A DNA stretch of 64,000 nucleotides. Origin: Thuidium tamariscinum (lineage: Eukaryota; Streptophyta; Bryopsida; Hypnales; Thuidiaceae). Where the stretch lies: positions 13,097,501-13,161,500 of the forward strand of contig OX344749.2 in NCBI GenBank assembly GCA_947034885.2, written 5' to 3'. A model generated the notes under the pieces. That model was not told the origin of the DNA. It searched no databases and saw nothing but the letters and a program-made list of their open reading frames with translations. Both the position numbers and the translations under genes were made by a program. Of this stretch, positions 11,888 to 23,640 are shown piece by piece; within the stretch, counting starts at the first letter, position 1; each line of letters begins with the position of its first letter.

Positions 11888-14049
11888 AAAGCATCACTAG
11901 ACAGTGTGCCCTGTGCCGTTGTCACAGTCAAAACAAAAGTAAAAGTAATTTTTCAATGCATGAAAAATTTGAAATTTAATAACTTTCTCACCATAGGTCA
12001 GAATGCCATGAAACAAAACTTGTGCACCCCTCCTCGCTAAATGCTTTCCGATGGTACCAAGCATGCGACTAAGGGACACACTATCCTAGAGATTTCAACA
12101 TAACAAAGAAATAAACAAAACAAAACAAATAGCTTGACTTAAGGTATAGATACCCTTCAACCTCTATTAATCCCTCAACTTCTTGTCAATGGAGGTTTTC
12201 AATGAATCAACCCACTTTAATTTTTTTGCACATGGGTGCTTCTGAAATTTTTAATTTTAAGTGTACAACAATAAAGACTATTCTACATAGTATTGTACTC
12301 AAAGGTCAAATTTGGCAAAAATCAAGTCATTTTTGAAAAATATCATCTATATCACCTTTTGAATGGTTTGATGTGACGTGGACAAATGAGAAATTGATGT
12401 GGAAACTCAATTTTGGCACTCAAGGTGTCGAAGTACACCTTCATGTATTGTATGCATGGAGTTGATTGTAGAAAATATTGACCATTGGATTTTTAGATTA
12501 TACTGACAACTTGGGATGATCAATTATAGGCAAAAAAATGCAACTTGTAGAAAAGAAAAATTATAAGAAGATGAGTGATGTTTTTTCACCCCCTTCAAAA
12601 AAATTGTATTGGAGTCTAAGGTGAATTTAGTATTATTTAATCTTTAAAAAATGAAAAAAAAATCTCTCATATTTGTACACATTACTTTAAATAGAAGTAG
12701 TAGAAGGCTAAAACTAATCAAATTGGATTCAAATTTTTTTTAAAGAATTTATATATGCATTCATTTTTGAAATGTAGTGATCAATATCATTAGCATATTA
12801 GTTGAAACATCTTCAAAATGTTTGGAATCATTCTAATTACGTTGTGTTTTTAATCTTATAATGTTAAACCTTGTAATTTTTAAATTGATAAAAATATAAA
12901 TTAGAAAAAATATTCTTTAGACTTAGATTATTTGTTGAAAATAAGGACTAGAAATGTCTTAGAAAATGTTTTAATTTTTCATCCCACTTTTCCTTTCATT
13001 AAAAAAACAATTATGTTTGTTTCTTTTTTCTATATGACTATATTTTTTTAATTATTTTTTGAATATTTTTCATTTTTAAATGTTTAAAAAAAAATACAAC
13101 AATTATGTCAACTTGTTACTCAGCAAGATCTCACTTTACAAAATTTTGAAAATTGTTTCACTCTAACAAGAATTTGCTATTAAAGATTTGAAGAAAACAC
13201 ATGATATCTTCTTAGCCCTTAAAGGATTAAAGTCATAGAGAGGTTGCCTATGAGACCTTAATATTGTTCTATTAGCTTTGTGACAATATAGTGGTTGTTT
13301 GGTACTCCAAAGTCTTTTGATAAAAAGTCAAACTTGAGGTACAAAGTACTTTGATAAAAAAATTCAAGTTCTATTATGAATCAATCAAAAGTTAGAAGTT
13401 CATTTCGAAGGGCAAATTCCAAAGTGTGAATTGAAGACATTCTATCAGCACGTGCAATCATGCTCCAAGTAGGTGACTTCAACAATTTTCTATGTGCTTG
13501 CATGAAAAAAGTCCTACACTTATGCTTTGCATCAAGTAAAATGTGAGTGGACTCTATAAAAACAAGGCCCACTAAAATCAAAGGCCTCGGTTAAGAGGGG
13601 GATTTCATTCAGTACTGCACTGAAAAATTAAGTATTTTGAGAAGCGAAACACTGCTTGTAAGTTATGTCATGAAGATCCATGAACACTTTCTGTTGGTAA
13701 TGTAGAATGGTGACATTCAACAAGTACTTCAAACTCCTTAAATGATCACATTGTATGCAACTTACTGTGACACAAGAAAATGTCAGTGAGAATGCAAGTG
13801 ATTTCATAAACGTATGAGTCCTGACCCTAAGCTTTGGTGGGAAAATGTGGTGGGAAGATGTGATACTAAAGGTGTACTCTCAAGGATTCCTCGTCCAATT
13901 GGACTATTGATGCACAAGGGCGTCTTTGAGATCGGTCCGAAGTCACATAATCTGGCTAGATAGCCTCCGAATTTTATTAGATGCTGATCGAGCAGTTCGC
14001 CTAGCTAGCGAACTGTCCCCGACCGGTAGGTGAGTGCTGCTGTAGTACC
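11888..14049. other. Intergenic, mostly AT-rich, nothing recognised
   Basis: From about 12.05 to 13.8 kb the DNA is strongly AT-rich, with no ORF of note and no TIR pair found. A CCCTTAAAGGATTAA word near 13.22 kb resembles ends of the TTAA-bounded elements but has no partner. The last 250 bp before the oxidase stop codon is GC-richer and is probably its 3' untranslated region. Confidence 0.45.
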
Positions 14050-16322
14050 TCAAGGCTCATATCGACACACTCTGGCTTTGGAGAAAATCCTTCCCGGCCG
14101 ACAGAAGTACTTCTTCTCCGGAGCGCAATGCTCGTCCTCGGAGCACACGCACAACCCCTCCAAGGCGCAGTAGGGCTTGTAGGTGGAAGCCCCAGGCGCA
14201 TCTTTCCCATTTATTCCAAGTATTGCATCCGACCACTCGCTGGAAAACAGTCCTTCGGGGTCATACTTCCTCATCACCTTCAAGAATTTCTTCATGTCGG
14301 GGTAAGTCCTTGCCACGCCGTCGAATGCCAGGTTGCGGTTCTTCCCCCAGTGAGGCTTGGCTTTGTACTTGAACAAACTGATTTGTTCGATCTCCTCCAC
14401 CACGTCTTCGTCAAGCTTCGGGGACTCAGCTTCATACGCGCGGTAGTAGTCGAAGTTGACCTCCGCGGAATCTTCCAGCGCTCCGAGGTACGTGAGTTGC
14501 GATTTCGGGACGAACCGCATGAGGAAGCCGCTGTAGACGTCAACGTTGCAGAGGCTGCCTGGGACCTTCTCTCGGAACGATTTCACGTCCTTGACGAAGC
14601 TGCGGAGGTGTCGCAGGGGAATGTAAGTCGCTGTCTCGAAGTAGCTGCGGCCCTTGATGCGTCGGTCCCAGCTGCAGTAGGTGCCGGAGCTGTCGTTAGC
14701 GTTCTGGCATCCGCCGCCCATTTGGATGTCGTTCGGAAATCCGATCACCGGGTAGCTTGTGAAGGTTGTGAAGTTGGCGTAGCCGGCTCCTGACCTAATT
14801 AGTGAGGTGAGGGACGAGTTTGCCAGGGAGCATTTCGGTGCTTCGTTCCGCAGCGCTTCCGCTTGATCCTCTGTCACCACACCTCGGGCGTCAGTCCATG
14901 ATCAATAATTGCCAGACATGAGTGGGCCGGTTTCAGAGTACTTTAGGAGGCAAAATGTTCAACATTGAGTGATTCCAACATGCTTCCAACATCGGATTTC
15001 GAGTGCCATTAGGAATGAAGGGGCAAAAGTGTTGTGAACTTTGAAACCCCATCTATTCTCAAAATGTCAATTAGGGGCAGATGAATCTCCACAGTTTGCA
15101 GCATGAAGAGGAGTCTCCAATCACAAAGCATGAAGATAGGTTTTCAGCATTGAAAATCAAGGAGACTGATAAATTCTGAAGACTGCAAGAGTGGCGCATT
15201 GCAATTTCTGTCCATCGATGGAAGTGGCTACTCTGAAACCCACTAATGGCAAGAAATAAAGAAACAAGGGATACGATTTCGACCTTGCGTGCGAGCAGCC
15301 TCAATGCTGGCCGCTGGGGAAGCTCGGAACCTCGTGTTAAACCCCTCACCCGGCGTCGACACGGGCACGCGCGTATCCATTTTGTAAATCACCTTATGCT
15401 GCGAAGGAAACCAACGCACATCTCCAAACTCGTATTTCTTCGCAAATTCCACTACGCGGTCCTCTAAGCCGTCGTCGTCTCGAATGTCAAGCGTCACCGA
15501 TCGCTTGAACAGAGGCTCGACAGTTAGGGTTATGGTGGAGATTACACCGAGTACGCCCAGGGACAGCCTTGCAGCTTTGAGATCGTCATCTTTCGCCGTG
15601 AGTGTGACGACTTTGGCGTTTCCTTCGTGCGGCACGACGAGACGCATCCCGGTGACGTACTCGTGGACGGCGCTCCCTTTGCCGGTGAGAGAGCTGCCAT
15701 GGGCGCCCGTGCCCAACAACCCTGCGAGCGACAATCCGTCCCAGTAGGGAACTTGAACCAGAGAAAAGCCTGCAGCTGCCAGCGTGTTCACCAAGTCCCG
15801 CAGCTGGATGCCGGCTTGTGCAGTAACGGTGTAGGCTTCCTTGTCAATGTGCACCACGGACGCATAGTCTTTGGTGCTCAGGAAGAGGCCATCCTCCCCG
15901 CCCGGACACACGAGCTTGCAGGTGGAGTGGGAGAGCTTGCTTCCCACCTTGATTTTCAGCTTGTTCTTCGCAGCGTAAGCCACCGCTTTTATTACCTCTT
16001 GCTCCGTTTTGGGATATAGCACAGTCGCTGCCTGTGATAGATCACCAAAGCTTCTGTTAGAATCTAATAGCTAGGTGAAGAGTGCTGGAATCATGACACA
16101 GTAGAAAAGCAGAGGGTTGATTATGCTTACCTTGCAAGGAAGTCTGTCGAGCCACAACCCGTAAGCATTGTCAATGGTGCACCCTGTGCTGTTACAATTC
16201 GCAATTGGGACAGCTTCTCCATTCGCTGTCATGAATAATAACGTACTGGTGCAAGTGATGGCCACAAGCACGAGCCTGATAATCCTCGACCATCTGAGTA
16301 AGTCCTCCATGCCTAGGATCAT
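14050..16322 (-). CDS. L-gulonolactone oxidase-like protein (three exons)
   Basis: Exons are 16322-16131, 16031-15284 and 14870-14050; phases agree and give 586 residues, the usual size of plant L-gulono-1,4-lactone oxidases. An alternative third-exon acceptor at 14884-14883 would add four residues. A signal-peptide-like stretch (LVLVAITCTSTLLFMTANGEA) suggests secretory entry. The FAD-binding PCMH domain covers about residues 65-250, with SHST (98-101), VCPGG (105-109) and GTGAHGSSL (171-179). The C-terminal aldonolactone oxidase domain has HWGK (487-490), matching the family's HWAK/HWGK motif, and ends in the plant Cys-rich tail (GLCVCSEDEHCAPEKKYFCR). The family oxidises an aldonolactone to ascorbate with oxygen. 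Codons are GC-rich. The second intron (15283-14871) and first intron (16130-16032) use GTCGAA and GTAAGC donors; the first start, MILGMED, is in frame with a second Met at residue 5. Confidence 0.9.
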
Positions 16323-18026
16323 TTGACACCTCTACCTGCAGCAAGCGATGTGTAATATGGTATCTGATTTATTTGGAAGTTGAAGGCTTTTGACGAGCCT
16401 GGCCAGAATCAACAAGTTTGCTTGTTCGGAAGCTGAAGTCTAGACGTTGAATTTAATCACCAGGTATTCTTCTTCGGATATGGACAGATTGCATCGGAAC
16501 TCGCCACTGCTCTGTTTCTGACAATGTTTATATCTTATTCTGCAAGCATGATTCATTCCAATCATTGAGCTGGGAGCCAGCATGATCTGACGTGGGTCAA
16601 CGATGATGACTAAGCCATTTTATCCAGACTCTTCGACATGAGAAGCTCGAGGTTTCGTCTCCATCGATCGACCACCGTGAGCAGGTGTTATCACTTGCCC
16701 TTCAACCCTTGACTTAAGCTGTTTCTGCATCAATGACTTTTGACTGGTTGGTGCACTCACTGCCGGAAAATATTGCACTCTGCCTTCGAAGTCAGATCTA
16801 CGTCAATTGTAAAGTATATCCGTACTTTGAAATCCGTACTAGGATTCTGAAAAGAAGACGCCAGGTATGCTTCCACTTCAATTCGCAGTGATATCCATGT
16901 TGGTGGTCAGGTCAATGACTGCTGCGCTTTAGGCGCAATTTCAGAGACGACCTATACCTTGAAAATTATAACTTATTTGAGCTGGCTATTGCTCAATTAC
17001 AAATCCTGAAGTAACTTAGTGTGCTCCGAATGAACAAGGCACAGTTGCAATGGTCCAGATCGAATCTTTGCTTGTGATGTAGAGGGATCTGCCTTGAAAA
17101 TTCTTGTACTTACCGTGGTATTCACTTCGTACAGTCATAGTACCAGTCGTCATTCGTATCTTCAGACTTCGAAGAGCTATCACGTCCGTCATGCCCTCTG
17201 TCTGGAAATTCCTGTTTTCTCACGTTGTTTATCATATTTGTTCAGGTGTACGGAACTTGGTCGAAGAGAGAAGTCAAAGGACTGCCATGTGAATTTTGGA
17301 GGACTATTGAAAACATTTCAATGAGGGTGGAGTGGTGGACTTATTCTTGTAACATGCGCGCAGCCTTGCAGTTCGAAGCTAACAATCACAGATTGGGTAA
17401 GATTTCTCGGCCGTAACTGCCCAATCAGGTTGAACAGTAATGAAGAAAAATATCACTCTGAACGACTGGGCACTGAACTCTGGAGATAAGGTAATGAACT
17501 CGGTAGGCAAGGAGAAAAATATTTACAACCTCTTTTAGAGGATGCCAGAATAAAGAGTCTGTTCATCGAAGGTCCTATATCAAAGCCCCAACCCAAAAGG
17601 CAGTAGTGTAACATACCACACACCCAGTTCTCTCTGAAGAGGGTGACTCCATTCTACATACTCGGTTGGCATTTAACAGAGGAATTCTCCACACGGTCAT
17701 TGCTGACAGTCCGTTGCCTTGATTCAAACGGTGCTCAATATTACTGTTCTGTTACTCAAGGCTATGATGTGAGCAGTAGTTTGAGTTTGTTGGGTTTGAA
17801 ATACTGCTTTGCATGAGCAACTCTTCCAACTCCTAGCTTGTGGGGTCGAAAGAGAGAAATCAATGACTTCAAGTGGAAATTCTGCCTGAAGAAAGGTCGG
17901 ACCATTTTGTATTGAAAAGGCTGAGATGTATGCAAGTCCATGCGCATGTTCATCAAGCCTCCCTCACAGCTGATACTTGTTCAGTAAATGTGGTAAACAT
18001 GCTCTGGGTTTAGTGGTGTACCCACA
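16323..18026. other. Upstream region of the oxidase gene; no gene recognised
   Basis: Composition is intermediate. Three overlapping plus-strand ORFs of 60-76 codons near 17.1-17.4 kb lie in different frames and show no domain. The oxidase promoter must lie at the left end of this stretch. Confidence 0.45.
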
Positions 18027-18114
18027 GCATGTGGTGAGCATGTGGTGCACATGTGGTGAGTGTGTGGTGAGTACGTCGTGAGTATGTCGTGAACTTGTGG
18101 TGAATATGTGGTGT
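18027..18114. repeat. Tandem repeat, eight units of 11 bp
   Basis: Eight consecutive 11-mers follow the pattern GCATGTGGTGA, with variation at the first four bases and a GTCGTGA variant in two units. An 11-bp period changes reading frame at each unit, so the array is not coding. Units carry CATGTG, an E-box-like core. Confidence 0.85.
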
Positions 18115-18780
18115 TTACTCTCTACTATTTCCATGCTATTTCCTAAAAAGTGGGGGGACCTTGTCAGTCCCTGCTTAGTTGATCATGAGCTGTACATTCA
18201 AAATTACTTTCGCGACATTTTGTACAAGAAGAGCTCCGACCCCTTTCCGGGGCTATGAATAAAGAATCCATAAGTTCAAGATCCCACACCAAAGTCCACA
18301 AGATGCTGGGAGAAGGTACAAGAATTTTGTTACTTTTCTTGTGAACAAAGAATATAAGAGTTTCTAGCTAGGCAAGCCCAGTCAATGAAGGGCACAAAAT
18401 TCAAACGTAATGCAATAAGGCAAAATGAAAAGCAATGCAATATGGTGGGCACTACATTGGCAGTTAATTTTCGGGTTTGGTAGAAAATGGCACACGGTCA
18501 AATTGGATGAGCTCACTGAATATGACGCCAAGGCCGACAGCCTTCGACGCACTCCCTAGCGAAGTTCAGAAGCAAAGGCGGAATTTACACGCCTTCCTTC
18601 CATACGTCCACACACGTCTATTTATTGGCCGAAATTCCAATTACACCTTTAATGACCACTCACCTAGTTCATCCAAACAACAATTGTATTGGAGGGTATG
18701 TTTTTGTTTAGGATTTCAGGCTTACAGTTAAGCAAGTCTAATGACTGTTTTAAAAGCAAGATAGAAGTAAAATCGTCAGG

Positions 18781-18960
18781 CAGCAAGAAATTGTTGTCAC
18801 ACCTTGTAGTCCGGCTGACATCAACACTACTAGAGTCTACATCCAAGGGCTTCCTTCAACGAGGCCAATCTTTTAGCGAGACATTCTTCCTGCTCCTCCC
18901 CTCCATCCCGCCTCCGTCTTGCTCAACGCCTTCTCAGAGTTGGAGAACACCGTCTTCTAG
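18781..18960 (+). pseudogene. Possible UDP-glycosyltransferase (GT1) remnant
   Basis: In the frame beginning at 18781 the translation runs ...TTRVYIQGLPSTRPIF, stop, RDILPAPPLHPASVLLNAF SELENTVF, stop. This recalls the GT1 segment 'YIPGLPPLR..DLP...A..VLVNTFXELE' of plant UDP-glycosyltransferases. Two in-frame stops (18874-18876 and 18958-18960) and the lack of any recognisable PSPG box downstream argue for a fragment. A different frame (18689-19174) stays open for 161 codons but does not resemble a family. The call is weak and rests on pattern memory. Confidence 0.25.
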
Positions 18961-19221
18961 GGCTTTGCAAGTGTACTTTGAAAACACATTCTCTGTCGTG
19001 AACGAAGTGCTGAGTTTAAAACCTACAGTTCTAGAGTTATCATGGTTGTTGATTCCATATACAAACAAAGGGCCAAAGATATTTTCCCTCGCTCACCTTT
19101 ACGTCCACCACCACCAAATTGTCAAATCGGTACATTCCTCCATCTTGGCTATCGTGTACATGCTTGGCACCTAGCCACGGTGCGACAGTAAAGAGGTCGA
19201 AGAATACAATGGTTATTTGAT

Positions 19222-19753
19222 TTGGATGAGCAAAAGGGTACCAGTAGTACGGCCAGCGTGTTTGTGTAGAGCCAATTCCGTCGACTGCAATCGGACGCTT
19301 TGGCGGCACCCTCGAAACATCATGTGATAGCTTTTATACCAGATAACCGCAATCGCGACGGATGCAGCGATGAGATCCACCTTGGCCAATTAGGGTGCAC
19401 CGCGTGCAGATTTGATCGACGTCGCGGACAAGCATGACACTTGGCACGCGATGCGGACGGCAGTCCCCCGGACTGGAAGTGAGAAACTCGTCTACATTCA
19501 CGCTGGGCATTCTCCTCGTCCTGAATTTCCGAATCAAGACATATAAATTCCTCGCTCCGTCCCCCGATTGCACCTCATCTCGCGCAATTCATCTCCTCCT
19601 CTGCAGTCATCAGGCCTGACAGTGGCCGTCGTCAATACTTGTATTCAACCAGAAGTACCTGGTGGATTGACCCAGCTCTCCGTTGCCGTTCCCCTTTCCC
19701 GATCGATCTCGTCTTCTTCAGTTGGTAATTACAGTCCCGCGGAGCACTTTATC
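19222..19753 (+). promoter_or_regulatory. Promoter and 5' leader of LEA-like copy 2
   Basis: The stretch is homologous to the copy 1 promoter. The position aligned with the CACGTG box of copy 1 reads CATGTG (19321-19326) in the same TCA-GTGATA context, and the CCGAC core is not conserved (ACGGCCAGCG). The two promoters have therefore lost at least two candidate stress elements relative to each other. Confidence 0.45.
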
Positions 19754-20630
19754 ATGGCGATCGCGATGGCGAGCGTGACTGTTGCAGCGGGAGTCCAGCC
19801 TCTCAATAACGTCGCCACCTCCAGTCACGTGTACTTGGCATCAGTGTCGCGTCTCGGCGGCTTCCGCTTGAACAATCAGGGAATCAGTCTCCGGACGGCG
19901 GGTCGCCCCGCGACGGTGGTGGTGCGAGCGGAGGAAGGCGTCTCTGACAAAGTGAAGGGCGCCGCGGATGAGGCCTCGCGCGAGGCGAAGAAGGCCGCGG
20001 GAGGCATCCAGGGCAAGCTCCAGGACTTCTTGAACTTTTTTTCCGGCAAGGCGAGCAAGGCGGAGGACAGCGCGCAGGCCACCGCCAGGGATGCCGAGAG
20101 GCGGGCGCAGAGGCTGGGCGACAAGGCAGGCGACGCGAGCCGAGACCTGGAGGGCAGTGCCAGGAACGCCAGCCGCGACGCCCGCGGCGAGGCCCAGAAC
20201 CTTGCCGTAAGCCTCTGAATTGCTCTCCAACTGTTGATCAAATTCTCGAATGTAAACCTTGTGACTCCTGCATTTAGATTGTGTGTCTTCCTCGATGGCT
20301 TAGACTGTTTACCGTCCCCTGCTTTCCTCGGGCGTTTGTGGCATAGCCGGTGGCTTGACAGTGAAACACCGCAAAAGCGTCATGCCGGAATGGAAGTTTC
20401 GAAGGGCGGGAGTTGATATCTGTAGATCTTCTGTGCAGGACAAGGCCCGGAATGCGCTTGAGGATGCGGGCGACTCTCTGCAGCGCAACGTGGACAAGGC
20501 CACGAGCTCTGCTCAGGACGCGGGCAAGGATCTGCGGAGGGAGGCGGAGAGCGTGGGCGATGCCGCGCAGGACACGGCACGCGATTTGAAGCGGGATGTT
20601 GAGAAGGGCGCGGACCGCCTCTCCAATTGA
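19754..20630 (+). CDS. Plastid-targeted LEA-like protein, copy 2 (two exons)
   Basis: Exon 1 is 19754-20206 and exon 2 is 20439-20630, joined in phase 0 (GCC|GTAAGC donor, GTGCAG|GAC acceptor), giving 214 residues, the same length as copy 1. Changes from copy 1 include HVHLASASRF to HVYLASVSRL and GGSL to GISL in the transit-peptide region, ASGEAQ to ARGEAQ and DASKDL to DAGKDL in the mature part. The reading frame, intron position and amphipathic Ala/Lys/Asp/Glu/Arg repeats are kept, so both copies look functional. The 232-bp intron is slightly shorter than in copy 1. The likely role is a stromal or thylakoid-associated protectant during dehydration or cold, inferred from the LEA-like composition and transit peptide. 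Confidence 0.85.
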
Positions 20631-20836
20631 GAATTGAAAGGTGGCGTGGCTATGGCGTGTTTGTGCAGAAGCGAATGGACCTGAGGAGATCGGGGACCTT
20701 GAGCTCTCACTGCAAGCCTGGATTTGTATCATACTGTAGGGGGCTACGAGGTTGTGCCTGCGTGGGTATGGAATTGCTTTTGCTGAAGCGCAGCTTTGTG
20801 TACGCCCAAAGTAGGGATCCAAATGTGATCAAATGG

Positions 20837-20842
20837 AATAAA
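20837..20842 (+). terminator. Candidate poly(A) signal of LEA-like copy 2
   Basis: AATAAA lies about 207 bp after the stop codon and is conserved in copy 1. Confidence 0.4.
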
Positions 20843-21157
20843 AGTCTTGGGGATCATCTTAACTTGCAAGCAGTTGGCATACTTGGCGACTGATTGTGTT
20901 TGTTTCGAGTGTAATCCAGTCCGATTTTCGATTTGCTGGAGCGAGAGAAACCACTCCAACCTCTTTTTGAAGTAGTAGCAAATGCAAGGCCTGTTTTGAG
21001 TTGCTTGAATGCTGTGCAATCAGACTTCGAGAAAGGAGAAACTCAGGTCCCTTCTAAGCCGGAATGATTTAAGAGTATGTTCAAGGCAGCACATCAAGGT
21101 CCGGAGAAGTGGGTAACATTCAATTAGCACACATGATGATGTTCGTGGTTGGATCTC

Positions 21158-21721
21158 ACGACAGTAATACTGAAATTTAGTGGTACGGGATCTCTAGTGT
21201 TACTCGACCACATTGCTCTCATATGTGCAAGCACAAAGAGATTGTCCCAACCTAGTTTAGGTTTTGCACTCTAGGATTTCATTGTAAATGTTGAATGAAA
21301 TAAATGGTAGATATTTATTTGGGATTAAAAAAAATGATGGATTTTGTGACCAATATTTGGTAAATTGTCAATATGTTGGATCCTAATTCAATGAAAATAG
21401 AATTAAGATGAAGTGCAAATATACCTTAACCTTAAAATGACACGGGGGGTCACCCAGGAAACCATCTTTTGTGAAACCATGGGAATCATTGGTATTAAAA
21501 AATCCAAAAGTGTGCATTTGAAGTCAAAGAACTATAGAAGATTTTCCTTTTCCACCCCTAATTCCAAGGATGAATGCTTACAATTTTGTCATGTATTGCA
21601 AAAAACTCGCCTATTCATCGACCAGAAAACAACTCCAGCGTCGTTTAGGGGTGAAGTGTTGGTAACACTAACAACATTGTTTCCATTTAGTATGAAAGAT
21701 TTATAATTAATGTTGCAAGTA
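21158..21721. other. Intergenic; one unassigned 97-codon ORF
   Basis: Composition drops back to AT-rich. A plus-strand ORF at 21413-21706 (97 codons, MQIYLNLKMTRG...) has no recognisable domain and sits directly against a transposable element; it is not called as a gene. Confidence 0.35.
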
Positions 21722-22477
21722 GGTGATTGCAAGAAACACTTGTCTTTTTTTTGGTCCCCTTAACGTCCAACAGGTAGTCTTTTGCTCATAAATTTTGCAC
21801 CTTTTTTTTTTTGACTTAAAATTTGGAATGAAGGTGAACAAATTTTTTTTACATATTCCATAATTTTTTCAAAAATTTTAAAATTAGTCTACTATTTTTA
21901 TACTGCCCCCAATTGGATGTCTACTTTGGCCATTTTGGAGGTTTTTAGTCCTATTTTTGACTCAAACATCCAAATTTGAAGCCACAAATTGGACAATTTG
22001 GAGGTCTACTAACATTTCAAGGATTGACAATGAGTTTTTATGAAAATGATAACATGTCTATTGTGCACATAGGGTCAAAGTGACCTTCCTTTGCACAAAG
22101 GCTATGAAGAGGGAAAAAAATTTCTAAGGGAATTTTTTGTTGCAATATGAGCACAATTTTGTTTAAAAAAATGAATTTTTTTAAATAATTTTTTGAATTT
22201 TTTTGAATTACTAAAAATGAAAAGGTCCACAGACCCCTTTTACGTTATTTTTCGCTCCCAATGGCTTGAGTAGTACTTCATAGCACTTTGTAGTACAATA
22301 TAGTAGTACATAGTACTAAATCGATTGCCCAAATTTACAAGAGCGCAAAATCAACGGTTGACATTGACAGGTGCAATGCAGACACACAGTACTAGTAGGA
22401 TCGTGCAGAATTGTTAGTCCCATGCCAAAAAACTACGTTTTTGAGACAAAAACGTAAAGTGTTTTGTACAATGATCC
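21722..22477. mobile_element. ~750-bp TIR element (GGTGATTGCAAGAAAC family)
   Basis: The left end GGTGATTGCAAGAAACACTT and the inverted right end GGATCATTGTACAAAACACT match. A related copy at 41325-42078 is collinear over its whole length, sharing 'ccaacaggta', 'tggaatgaaggt', 'ttggccatttt', 'tgcacaaaggct' and a cluster of 'tagtact' words near the right end. A TA precedes the left end; the right flank has changed. No transposase ORF is present, so it is non-autonomous. Confidence 0.75.
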
Positions 22478-22991
22478 AAGCACTAAATTTCACTATTAGT
22501 GCTCTCATCATTTAAAATAATCGACTTTCTTAGATTTGCATGTCTATTGCAGCCTACATTTTGTTTACTTGACCAATGATACTTCTATTACAAAGAGAGT
22601 AAGATTTGTCATTCAAAGTTTATTTGCAAAAATAGAAAATCCTTTATTGTCATCATGTGATATGGGAATTTTCAAATAGGCCACATGTAGTCTAAACCAG
22701 CAAGACTTCAGTGGAAGGAAAACCTCAGCATGGCTAGGTGTGTTTCTCCTTGGCTTAAACTCCAAATTGTATTAAAACCATTCATTACCATTTCTATTGC
22801 AAATTGCAAAGACTTTTAGAATTAATTTTTTTCACATATCTCATGATAGGATCTTACACTAGACTAGTATAAGAATGTAGAAGAAATTTCAAAACCTTTG
22901 ACTATATAGATTGCAGGAAATTTGCATTTGAAGTGAATAAGTTTGGATATTGTGCACCTTGCTTGACTAGATTTTAAGGCCTTGAATTTTC
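22478..22991. other. AT-rich intergenic DNA, nothing recognised
   Basis: No ORF, TIR pair or RNA gene was seen. Confidence 0.4.
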
Positions 22992-23640
22992 TTAACCCTA
23001 AATGCCCGAGCGGCACCAAAATTTGGTATTTGCAAAACTTTGAAGTTAAACAAAACTTAACTAAGTTGCTATTTTTAGCAATCTAATATTTTTGAAAATT
23101 TCTTCATGAAGTCTAGTTTTAGCATCAAAAATCCGATCTTGAAAATAACTAATAGTGATTTTTCTATTCAAGATTTTGTGCAAGGGTACCCATTGCAATC
23201 TTGACTTCCTGTAGTGTTGAGAGCTCTTGGAAATGAGCCTCAAATACACTAGATCTTGGATTAAAAATCACATTCAAAATTTATTTAAGAAAATTATAGA
23301 GTAGATTTTAAGAAGTCATCAATTGATTGGGATTATACATGTTAGGCCCTTGAACCTCATATCTTTTTGGTCACCAATTTTTATTAGATTTGACTTGTGA
23401 AAAGAAGATTGAAAGTTTTTTGCAGTTTTAACACCCTCGTGGTCAAATATTATAATCTTTCACCTAGTAAGTGATATTGTTGTGTTTTATTTTCCTATGA
23501 GATCTCTAACCTGTCTAATTTGAATTTGTATGGTTACAAATTAAAGAAAATTGATACAACTTATCAAAATGTTGGCATTTTGTTCAATTTAGAGCAAATT
23601 CCAAGACACTAGAAAGAGGCCTTGGGCATTTAGGGGTTAA
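22992..23640. mobile_element. TTAA-bounded element, family P1, copy 1
   Basis: The ends read TTAACCCTAAATGCCC and, inverted, TTAACCCCTAAATGCCCAAG. A collinear copy lies at 55437-56091, sharing 'tttgcaaaactttgaag', 'ggtacccattgcaatcttga' (GGGGACCC in the other) and 'aatttgtatggttaca'. TTAA target sites and CCC termini are the hallmark of piggyBac-type elements; there is no transposase, so that assignment is an inference. Confidence 0.75.

Larger units (their letters stand above)
19222..21157 (+). repeat. Right arm of the ~1.9-kb inverted gene duplication
   Basis: This is the plus-strand counterpart of 9957-11887. Similarity starts just before 'gcaaaagggtaccagtag' and continues to the 'gtggttggatctc' block. 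The 3' flank is as well conserved as the exons at first and then accumulates small indels. Confidence 0.9.

Noticed and set aside
14128-14793. 221-codon plus-strand ORF opposite the oxidase
   Set aside because: It lies wholly antisense to the oxidase's last exon, whose motifs are unmistakable; high GC explains the open frame.
15627-16019. 130-codon plus-strand ORF opposite the oxidase's second exon
   Set aside because: It is an antisense shadow for the same reason.
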